A model generated the notes under the pieces. The model saw only the letters and a program-made list of their open reading frames with translations, searched no databases and was not told the origin of the DNA. Position numbers and translations under genes: made by a program. Source: Watersipora subatra (lineage: Eukaryota > Bryozoa > Gymnolaemata > Cheilostomatida > Watersiporidae). Taken from it: a stretch of DNA of 64,000 bases. Positions 10,822 to 19,613 of the stretch are shown one piece after another. Every line of letters starts with the position of its first letter. The first letter of the stretch is position 1. The stretch covers positions 17,904,108 to 17,968,107 of the forward strand of contig NC_088717.1 of the NCBI RefSeq assembly GCF_963576615.1. Direction: 5' to 3'.

Positions 10822-11443
10822 GTGAGAAGAAAGCGAGCAGCGTATATTACAAAAAGCACACCATCTCATTCAATGTTAGAAATGCGTGAAGCAGTACAAT
10901 GCCCTCCAAAAAGCCTACTGCCCAAATGCAAAAACAGATTGATTCCCGTAGAGAGAGATCGAATTTGCGAAGCAGCAGCAAGACGAGCAGAAACTGGAGA
11001 GCAAACGCAGCTACGCCCACAACGAAACGGAACTGCTGCTGCAGCTGCAGCTGCTAGAAGAGCAGAAACCGTCGAACAAACACGGGTACATCGAGAGCAG
11101 GCCAGAATAGATGCTGCAGCCGCTAGAAGTGCAGAGACTACTAAACCGACCCCAGCAGTAATTCAAACGGCTCAGAGCAGCCGCTACATCGGCCAGACGT
11201 GCAAAAAACTCCGAGCAGATGCAGCGGCGACAAGAACATGATGCACTAGCTACAACAGCTGCTCACCGAGCTGAATTTTTGGAGCGGATGAAACGGCGAC
11301 AACAGCGAGATGCACTAACTACAGCAGCTGCTACCAGGCGCCGTGTATGGACAGAAAACTTCGCGCTTGACTACAGTCATGCAACACAGTATAGGGTTGA
11401 ATTTTTTTTATGGGACGAATCTCCAAAAATGCTCCAGATGTAA
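10822..11443 (+). pseudogene. STPR-like repeat protein fragment, frameshifted
   Basis: Two plus-strand frames (10822-11241 and 11219-11443) overlap by about 23 bp in different registers, so a frameshift splits one reading. Both carry degenerate ~20-24-residue repeats of the type (R)AAARRAETxEQTRxxR, for example AAARRAETVEQTRVHREQAR, DAAAARSAETT and later LATTAAHRAEFLERMKRRQQ. This resembles the STPR (score-and-three-peptide repeat) DNA-binding motif, which is also common in animal transposon proteins. The segment is GC-richer than its surroundings because of Ala/Arg codons. No helicase or transposase domain is visible next to it, so it is best read as a remnant of a mobile-element or multicopy ORF. 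Function is inferred only from repeat resemblance. Confidence 0.5.
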
Positions 11444-11449
11444 CGCCTT

Positions 11450-12415
11450 ACGTTGAAAAGGCGAGAGGCCATATATGTAGTTGATATAGTAGATTTTATT
11501 GATAATAAATTTTATCAACAACCGCATTACTGCTGCACAGTTTGTATATACCATGTCAAAACACAGGCTATAGACGAAGAATTGGTGAGTCATGATTAGT
11601 GTTTCAAGCATGCAGAAGTCTCAATTCAATAAATGCTGGCGCTAGCTAAGCGGTGCAACTGCAAAATATTTTCTAGAATTTCTTAAAATATGTATAACTT
11701 TTCCATACTGCCAGTTTGAAGAACGTCAGTTTGACTAGCAGTGTCAATTTCATTATCAGTTCTGTGGACAAAATTAGGACAATGCCGATTTGAGTTGTTC
11801 GAGACTGATGCATTGTAGACTAGCTGTAAAACACATTGCATATCTCCAATGGGCTCTCCAACATTATTGACATGTACAACTGCATATGTGTAACTGCATA
11901 TGTGTATGCAGTCAGATCAGCACAAAAATTTCAGTAGATTGCATGTTTGGAGTTGTTTTACGGTATGAAAGACAACTCTCAATAAAACTATTGCTTTACC
12001 TAAATCTGTTCCCGAACACGGGTAATGCAGCTAGTGTATATATATTCTTTCCAAAGACGCAGCTTGCTTATTTTACTTACGGTAGTAAGAAACTAGTTTT
12101 TGGTGTGGGCAATGATATACAGCTCCATCCGCAGGATAGGCGATGGGCATAATGTGGGTAGGGCTTTTGGGTGCCTGTATATCGTTAGTGTGGGTAGTGA
12201 AGGAACTGTGCCAATACAAAGACCTTATTCTACATAGTTTGCTTGACAGAATTACCATATAGACCGCTAGAATTGGTAGTCGGTACTCAAATGTTTACAC
12301 AGCATTTGGAGAAAGTGAGTAAGACAAATTTCCAATTTTCGTTATTTGAGGCCTTTGAAACATTCATAATAATGTATCTGTAGCTGGATTTAAAATTTTA
12401 TTTTAGCCAACATGA
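11450..12415. other. No gene seen
   Basis: AT-rich sequence. A TGCATATGTGTAACTGCATA direct repeat lies near 11880. No supportable gene. Confidence 0.45.
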
Positions 12416-12419
12416 GCCA

Positions 12420-12690
12420 ATACAAAATAAAATATATGCCAATAGAGGCGCGTAAGACTAGACTTTTACCGCAAATAGCCAATGTGAATACGAGATATAT
12501 TGACAGATATTTCACACGTGACATCATTTTGGGCAAGTCTGGGCATGTTTTTTTGGCCTGAGCTTTTTTACCGCGATCTGATTTTTTCGATTTTAATCTT
12601 CAAATATCTTTGCAATGAGATTACCTAAAACAACAAACAACTTATCAACTGTTAGAGGAAAAAAATGCTTTCTTTTAAGATCAACTCAAA
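12420..12690. repeat. Dispersed repeat Z, copy
   Basis: Similar in order to 46610-46890: a block with AATACAAAATAAAATATATG CCAATAGAG, then GCAAATAGCC, then ACCGCGATCTGA, then TTTTAATCTTCAAATATC and GAGATTACCTAAAACAAC. The distal part is the same as the arm of the foldback at 3613-4040. Confidence 0.5.
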
Positions 12691-13225
12691 TTTGACGCAA
12701 CCACATCTTGAAGTATGGCAAAGTCTGGGTAGTTACTAATAGAGATCCAGAAAGAACTTTGTGCAAGGAATTTATGCATTCTTATACTTATGATGATGTC
12801 GTTCATAAGTCTACTGGTAGCATAGCTGAGCTGCCTTTCATTCACCAAACCTACTATGTAAGGATAACCAGCTTAGCAAAGCTCAAATCAGCACAACAGT
12901 CAAATGCAAGTAATCTTATAATTCTAAACTCACCTGCAGTACCTAATGATGTTTTAAAAATTTTAAATTACATTTATTAAATTAAAATTACAAACTTTGA
13001 GCTAGGCTGTCACTGTTGTCTAGACAACTCTGAATGATGAATGAAATGTATGAATGCCTGCATCTGGTTACATTTTATTGGTACATGTGTTTTTCAAGAT
13101 TGTAACTCATGAGAAGGAAGATCCTGAGCCAACTACTAAACAACTGCCCTCCTCATCCTCAATAAGAACTAAAACTATCTACCCAAACTATGTGTTATTT
13201 GTGGAAAAAAGGAGCAGTGGACTAC

Positions 13226-14066
13226 AGGGTTGGATCTAGGAAAAAAAGTGGGTGTTGCAAAATTTGCATAATATATCTAGGGTGGGAGGGGATGCGTGGG
13301 GCCACCCCTTGCCTGGCCAGCCTTATAGCAGAACTTTTTGAAATTTAGGCATCTTAGAATGAAGGAGAGGTGTGTTGGAGCGCAAAAAAGTGTAATCATT
13401 TGTTTGCAGCAAACAACAAGTTTAGAGGTAAAAGTTGACATTAGATATGATTAATTAAATTGGTGTTTTATAATGTTTATTATGCTGTGTATATTAAGAT
13501 TAAAAGTAAATGGAAAGTTAGCAAACAATTGTGCAATAAAATAAAATCAAGACAAAATCAATCCCAAAACCTCGATAGCCATTTGGTTTGGCTTTGCAGA
13601 AATAAGCCATCATTTCTGCAAACTACCATGAACAATGTTTTGTTGTATTAGCTACACAATGATGCTCTTATAAAACTAACATAGTGGGCATACTTTTTTG
13701 AAATTGTGGACTTGTTTTTGCAAGAAATGATCCAAAGTTTGCTTTTAGCCTTTCTTCTGAGACATTTTGCTTTTAAAATTGTTTGTAGTGCTTTTTACAA
13801 AAAAGTTGAAGCTCAAGTGGGGGATGTCTATTGGGACCACCTTCATTTGTTTATAAGCTAAAAAAGCTCAGGTCAAGGCTATTAAAACTTGATTGTTATA
13901 ACAAGCACTACTAGGCCATTTTTGTTTATTTCCTCCTAAAGCAAGTTCTCAGTGAAACGTAATTCACTCGATTTTTGACGAATTTTAAATCTTCTTTTAT
14001 ATTTTTTGCCACAAGTAGGGTGGTGCATTTGCACCATATGCACCGCAGTAGATCCGTCCCTAGACT
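13226..14066. mobile_element. Probable hAT-like non-autonomous element remnant
   Basis: The left edge CAGGGTTGGATCTAGG and the right edge GTAGATCCGTCCCTAG are imperfect inverses, of the CAGGG..GGATCTAG type frequent in hAT-derived MITEs. The ~840-bp interior has no transposase. A convincing 8-bp target duplication was not found, so the exact ends and the superfamily are tentative. Confidence 0.4.
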
Positions 14067-14364
14067 AAGAAAGCTGGTAAGCGCATCCATAGAGTTATCT
14101 CCCCCTAGAGTGATAACTACACGAGCGTTTCCGGTGCCAACAAGGAGCGTTTAGGCCACGCCTCTTTTTTGTGCTAGTCAGTCGTAGTGATTGACTAGAT
14201 CAATAACATCAGCCATGAGAAGGGTTAAACAAGGGTCATGAATTTCCAGTTGAGATAGTAATTAATGCTCATATTAAAGAAATGATGATTATAGTTTATT
14301 ACTCTAATATGTGCTTATTATTTAAAGCAATTCAATACCTACCAGGGATTGCTAAACATATTAT

Positions 14365-14815
14365 GGAAATGTTTACTTTTTCATTTCCATAAACATAAAT
14401 ATTTCCATAATTTTAGGGGAAATAGATATGGAAATTTTATTTTACAAGTATGGAAATGGTATGAAAATGGAAATAATATGGAAATGAATTATGGAAATGC
14501 TATGGAAATGGAAATAATATGGAAATGAAGGAGGGTAATGTTATGGAAATAATATGGAAATGAATTATGGAAATGGAATTAATATGGAAATGAATTATGG
14601 AAATGGAAATAATATGGAAATGGAAATAGTATGGAAATGAATTATAGAAATAGAATTAATATGGAAATGAATTACGGAACTTTTATGGAAATGGAAATAA
14701 TATGGAAATGAATTATGGAAATGGAAATAATATGGAAATGGAAATACTATGGAATGGAAATGAAGTAGGGAAATGGAATTAATATGGAAATGAATTATGA
14801 AAATGGAAATTGTGA
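14365..14815. repeat. Satellite of (TATGGAAATGGAAATAA)-like units
   Basis: Irregular iterations of ATGGAAATG, GGAAATAATATGGAAATG and GAATTATGGAAATG occupy about 450 bp. The array sits exactly inside the left arm of the foldback element. The right arm lacks it (TGCATGTAGGTATTGAATTG is continuous near 16220), so it expanded after the element formed. Confidence 0.85.
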
Positions 14816-14999
14816 CATACACGTAATCCCTGATACCTACATGACTTGCCAAGGCACTGAATAGATAGTGAGTGAAAGTGAAGGTAATGCAAGCAGTTAC
14901 TCATAGATAAGATAGATAGTCATACTGGGGTTGTATTACATTAGTGTGATGGGAAGCTAATCAACTGCCATCAACTATGAGCTGTACTACCCAGTGTTG

Positions 15000-15850
15000 C
15001 CCGAGTAATAAAAAAGTATTTGGACAGAAAATTTATTTTTATATAACATTTACTATTCTAACTTTTAAACTTCATATCATGAGAAAATATTTTTAAGCAG
15101 TTTAAATGAATTAAGAGGAAAAAGAAAACAACTCTAAAGGTTTGCAAGCTTTTTCAAACAACTACAACTTTTAAATTTCAGATCATGAAAGAAGTGTTTT
15201 GTTGAAATAAATTAGGAAAAAAAATAAAACTGTAAATGTGTTTAAATGTAAAATAATTAGCAAGTAATGGGTAAATATAATCTGTTTAGCTATGATTACA
15301 ATGAAAAATTATTTAATAAATTAGGTAATAAAAAAGTCAATTTTATTTTTATAAAATTATAGTTAGTAGAATTAAGTATAATTTATTTTTATTTAACATA
15401 TAACAAAATTTACCACTTCAACTTTCAAACTACATATTATGAAAAGTGTTTTGTGTAATTGAAATAAATGAAGAGAAGAGAGAAAATAAAAACAACTGTA
15501 AATGTTTTCAAGCTTTTTCAAACAACTACAACTTTTAAACTTCATATCATGAAAGAAGTTTTTTGTTAAAATGAATTAAGAAGAAAAATGAAACTGCAAA
15601 TGTGTTTAAATGTAAAATAATTAGCAAGTAGTGCTAAATATAATCTGTTTAGCTATGATTACAATAAAAAATTATTGTAATCATAGCTAATTTTTATTAC
15701 TTTATTTAATAAATAAAGTAATTCACAACTACTTTTTTCTAGCTTTATTTAATAAATAAAGTAATAAAAAGTCTATTTTATTTTTAAATAATTATAATTT
15801 AGTATAATTAAGTATAATTTATTTTTATCTAACATATAACAACATTTGCC
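15000..15850 (+). repeat. R1 repeat, internally duplicated, inside the foldback
   Basis: Starts near GTGTTGCCCGAGTAATAAAA. Two long blocks (about 15010-15350 and 15355-15700) repeat the same order: TTTATTTTTAT.TAACAT, CTTTTAAACTTCATATCATG, GCAAGCTTTTTCAAACAACT and GTTTAGCTATGATTACAAT. A third partial block follows. The family is the same as at 5480-5795 and 63570-63800. Confidence 0.7.
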
Positions 15851-15883
15851 ACTCTAACTTTCAAACTTTTTGCTTGCTTACAT

Positions 15884-15928
15884 TAAGCAAAGATGTCCAC
15901 TAACTAGTGGACATCTTTGCTTCAAACT
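15884..15928. other. Hairpin, about 19-bp arms
   Basis: AAGCAAAGATGTCCACTAAC faces TAGTGGACATCTTTGCTT with a loop of only a few bases. A second hairpin, AATGATATACAGCCCC.../GGGGCTGTATATCATT, lies at 16119-16162. Both are within the foldback centre or arm. Confidence 0.75.
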
Positions 15929-17478
15929 AGTCTATGTATTTGATTGATATGTATTGAAATCTAATATTACATGCAAGGGCTGTTTGTGAACTGAGGTGTC
16001 AATGAATCACTCTATCACCATACAATGTCAATACTTTCAGTTGATGGCAGTCGATTAGCTTCCCATCACACCAATGTAATACAACCCCAGTATGACTATC
16101 TATCTTATCTATGAATAACCAATGATATACAGCCCCTCATGTGTGGGGGCTGTATATCATTGGAGTAACTGATTGCATTAACTCACTTACTTAACACCAT
16201 CTATTCAGTGCCTTTGCAATGCATGTAGGTATTGAATTGCTTTAAATAATAAGCATATATTAGAGCAATAAACTATAATCATCATTTCTTTAATATGAGC
16301 AATAATTACTGTCTTAATTGGAACTTCATGATCATTCTCATGGCTAACGCTATTGTTCTGTCGATCTCTACGATTGACTAGCACAAAAAAGGGGCGTGGC
16401 CTAAACGCTCCTTGTTGGCACCAGAAACGCTCGTGTTGTTGAATGCAGTTATCACTCTAGGGGGAGATAACTCTATGAGCGCATCAGAGATGGTCTACTA
16501 AGGGCAGAGACCAAAGATGCTGGTAAGTTAGGTAACCTTGGAATTATGTTTATCACAACTGGGTCTACCGTAGAGACTAATTAATCTAGCATTTGTGATG
16601 ATTGGTTGAATTGCTATGTTTGTTTTTACAAGGTAAATTAAAATAAGCTGCTGAGTTAAGAGCTGATCATAGCCTCCTGGTACATTTACTTTCTGCTGAC
16701 GCCGTTGCTCAGGAGATGTGTTACCGCAGACAGTGTTACTACCAATACCCGGCGCTGAAATCATTGTATAACTCCCACACACAAGACACAGCGTTTACAT
16801 CATCCAGGTTGATGTAATCGCTGTACATTGTTATTTGTGTGAATATGAACACTATTGCTGAATGTTCTGTACATAACTACTCTCATCATCCAATATTAAC
16901 CAAAACCAGAGTACAAACTAATATGACATGTCCACCATATAGGGCCTACTTAGATTTTAGCAAGGCACTAGATGAAATATGAAAAATGTGTAAATTGGGA
17001 TTTACATCAATACTGAATATGTAGAATGTAAATTATCTATAACATGCCATAGCTCAGCTATACTCTGTTTCTTTTTAGTGAATCTTTACTCAATCAGGTA
17101 AAAACCTAATATATGTAATACTGCACAATATATAGATTCTGTGAAGTGTGGCTATTTTTGGCAAAACAGGATGCATAATCTAACACCTAATACACTTTCA
17201 TCTTGTCTACGTATGTGAAATTGGAAAAACCTCTAAACATGGCCTAAGCTGGACTGGTGTCCTTCTAAACAATAAAAAATTGATGATTGTTTCCTTGGTG
17301 GAGGAGCACCTTCTTATGAATTACAGTACATGCTATCTGAACATAATGTTACATGGGAATCTATCGCGACAAACAGTACCATATGCACTTGTAATGTTTT
17401 ACTTAATTTTTTTAGTAACCTGGAGACACGAGTCAGCCCTACCTTCTGCCGAGAAGTGATCACTTATTGATTAGTCAC

Positions 17479-17658
17479 CATGAAGCAGATCTTATCAATG
17501 ACCCAGTTAAGAGAGCTCCACAATAAGTATGATGATGCCCTGATATCGAGAGGTATATATGATCAATACATAGCACCAGTAATGGATTGTTCATTAGTTT
17601 ATTCGGAAAGATGTTCCCTTTGTGAAAAAGACAAAAATGATTTGACTTGCAGCCAATA
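17479..17658 (+). other. Short unrecognised ORF upstream of the CXC ORF
   Basis: A 59-codon frame starts MKQILSMTQLRELHNKYDDA and ends just 30 bp before the CXC-domain frame. It contains a C-x2-C pair near its C-terminus (CSLCEKDKND). The tail could belong to the same decayed element or gene as the next entry, but no continuous frame or clear splice pair joins them. Family not recognised. Confidence 0.3.
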
Positions 17659-17688
17659 ATATTTTAAATTGATCAAAGAACTGTTGGT

Positions 17689-17922
17689 TTGCCAATAATA
17701 GGTAATTTACAAGCTGATCATCATACTTATTGTCTAGGTGCTCTGCAAAGATGGTATCTCACACAGAGTGAGGAAGTACTCAAAGATGCCTTTTGCTCAT
17801 GTAAGGCTAGTAAATGTCAGTCTGGACAATGTGGCTGCTATATGCAGAACCTGAAATGCACTGAGTTCTGTCGGTGTTGCCACTGTGAGAATAAAGCTGG
17901 AGGAGATGACAACGACGAATGA
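17689..17922 (+). pseudogene. Tesmin/TSO1-like CXC domain ORF (terminal exon or remnant)
   Basis: A 77-codon frame holds CSCKASKCQSGQCGCYMQNL followed by KCTEFCRCCHCENK, then an acidic tail GGDDNDE and a stop. The Cys spacing fits one CXC (Tesmin/TSO1-like, zinc-binding) unit. In many invertebrates such units end multicopy, element-associated proteins. The upstream residues (LGALQRWYLTQSEEVLKDAF) look like part of a larger protein, so this is probably a terminal exon or a fragment. The stop is followed within ~15 bp by the 18-bp satellite at 17938. Host gene versus element remnant cannot be decided here. Confidence 0.5.
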
Positions 17923-17937
17923 GAAATCCAAGAGGAC

Positions 17938-18325
17938 GACGACTTTGATACGGTAGTTTCAGTTAATACAGTAGTTTCAGTTAATACGGTAGTTTCAGTT
18001 AATACGGTAGTTTCAGTTAATACGGTAGTTTCAGTTAATACGGTAGTTTCAGTTAATACGGTAGTTTCAGTTAATACGGTAGTTTCAGTTAATACGGTAG
18101 TTTCAGTTAATACGGTAGTTTCAGTTAATACGGTAGTTTCAGTTAATACGGTAGTTTCAGTTAATACGGTAGTTTCAGTTAATACGGTAGTTTCAGTTAA
18201 TACGGTAGTTTCAGTTAATACGGTAGTTTCAGTTAATACGGTAGTTTCAGTTAATACGGTAGTTTCAGTTAATACGGTAGTTTCAGTTAATACGGTAGTT
18301 TCAGTTAATACGGTAGTTTCAGTTC
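17938..18325. repeat. Tandem repeat, 18-bp unit (ACGGTAGTTTCAGTTAAT), about 21 copies
   Basis: Units are almost identical; one early unit reads ACAGTAG. The array lies between the CXC ORF and the 3' end of the receptor gene. The unit length is a multiple of three, but the forward frames contain TAA/TAG, so it is non-coding. Confidence 0.95.
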
Positions 18326-18462
18326 AGCTAATTTCAGTTTTGGTTTTTAAAATTTAGGTTTTTTGACCCAGAAACCACTTAAATTGTGTATATCCATGTA
18401 ACTGGAGTGCAACTCAATTTTTAGGCCACTTTTTAGACAGTGGCTTAATTACTGACTACAGG

Positions 18463-18468
18463 GTTTAT
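18463..18468 (-). terminator. Candidate polyadenylation signal of the receptor gene
   Basis: The minus strand reads GAAATAAACC, containing AATAAA, about 160 bases after the stop codon at 18627-18629. It is the first such hexamer seen downstream on the sense strand. Confidence 0.5.
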
Positions 18469-18626
18469 TTCATTATATATCAAGTCACACAACTAGTAAA
18501 AGGTATGTTTGCTGATTTACATGCGGTGTATAAGCTGCTGGTATAAACAAGGTACCAATAGTGTTATAGTAATATGTTAGATCTAGCAGTTGTATTGTTC
18601 TGTAAAATATAGCAAAACATGGTACT

Positions 18627-19613
18627 TTAGGAGTTGTCCCATTCCTCCTCATTAGTTGGTTGCATCGGTATGTCACCAGTCAACGCTCTGGTTTCTGCTG
18701 ACTCAGTAGCGCTGGTTACTTTAGTAGAGTCTGATTGGCTGGTACTCGTACGAGGTTTCAAACGTTTAGCAGCAGATTGCAAGCATTTCCATCCAATTAA
18801 AGTACTTAAAACAATCAGGACTCCTTGAAGCTCAACAAAGGCTTGCATAGTTTTCCAAAGTACAGAAGAATTCCGTGACTGAAGTTTGTCATATAACGTA
18901 ACGAAAAACAGCAAGACCCAACCTAAACCTAATGACACAGACAACTTGAAGCTTGAAATTATTTGTTTTTTCACGCGATTTTTATCCCGGCTTGAACCAA
19001 CATTTCCACTTTTTGACACTTTTACTATAGCGATGGCTCCTAACACAAAATTTAGCAGAAGTAACAGGTACACGGGGGCTAAAAACAATGCGTATAAAAC
19101 AATGGTTTCTCCAATGAAACAAAGAACTTCTGTTTCATAGACTCTTTTTGTAAATGTTTGAATGTCTGCAGTTGAAAGAATGTATGTAATAGATGTACAA
19201 GCGAGTGGTAAACCAAAGGAGTAGATGGTGTAACACAGAAACTCGAGGCGTGACTGTCTGTGTAAAAGGAAGGTATGAAGAGTTCTCACTATACTTATGG
19301 CCATAGAGCTACTCCAGGTCAGCGAAGATAGAAAGAAGAACTGTGTCAGAGCAGCAAGGAGTTGACAACCAATCAGATCATTAGCTGGAGGTGTGGTTAT
19401 AAAAGCAAAACAAATCAGTGCTCCGAAAAGAGAACCAAGTAGAACCATCATCATTTTATCAGCAGTGGTGAGTCGTTTCCTCTTGAAAATCAACAAGTAG
19501 ATGAGGTAAAAGACGATCGCTGAGAGAGACAGGGCAATGAGAATAAAGTCATCAAGGTGAAGTTTACTCCTTTTCTTCATCTTTGTTTCTGTTATGTTCT
19601 TGTAAGTGCGCAG
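18627..19613 (-). CDS. Receptor exon 10: seven-transmembrane domain
   Basis: Residues 855-1182 and stop. Acceptor TTTTTGTAG|CTG. Seven hydrophobic segments are visible: FILIALSLSAIVFYLIYLLI; MMMVLLGSLFGALICFAFI; LTQFFFLSSLTWSSSMAISI; YTIYSFGLPLACTSITYIL; ALFLAPVYLLLLLNFVLGAI; SFKLSVSLGLGWVLLFFVTL; FVELQGVLIVLSTLIGW. The order and spacing match class B/Methuselah-type receptors. The cytoplasmic tail is Ser/Thr-rich (about 45 residues), with no obvious PDZ ligand. Confidence 0.9.
   Translation of the reverse strand: MRTYKNITETKMKKRSKLHLDDFILIALSLSAIVFYLIYLLIFKRKRLTTADKMMMVLLGSLFGALICFAFITTPPANDLIGCQLLAALTQFFFLSSLTWSSSMAISIVRTLHTFLLHRQSRLEFLCYTIYSFGLPLACTSITYILSTADIQTFTKRVYETEVLCFIGETIVLYALFLAPVYLLLLLNFVLGAIAIVKVSKSGNVGSSRDKNRVKKQIISSFKLSVSLGLGWVLLFFVTLYDKLQSRNSSVLWKTMQAFVELQGVLIVLSTLIGWKCLQSAAKRLKPRTSTSQSDSTKVTSATESAETRALTGDIPMQPTNEEEWDNS

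Larger units (their letters stand above)
14076..16487. mobile_element. Large foldback element with long interrupted inverted arms
   Basis: The left arm (about 14076-14350 and 14825-14995) and right arm (about 16020-16487) are inverted copies. Landmarks: AGTTATCTCCCCCTAGAGTG at 14093 against CACTCTAGGGGGAGATAACT at 16454; AGGCCACGCCTCTTTTTTGTG against its inverse near 16390; the ATTAAAGAAATGATGATTAT block; and TAGATAGTCATACTGGGGTT against AACCCCAGTATGACTATCTA. The left arm is split by a GGAAAT satellite (14365-14815). The centre carries R1 repeats. There is no transposase frame. This fits a non-autonomous foldback transposon; superfamily and target duplication are undetermined. Confidence 0.75.

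Noticed and set aside
12708..12980. 90-codon plus frame with a plausible amino-acid mix (MKYGKVWVVTNRDPERTL...)
   Set aside because: No recognisable domain, no splice-site support and repeat-rich surroundings; may be a short remnant but cannot be supported as a gene.
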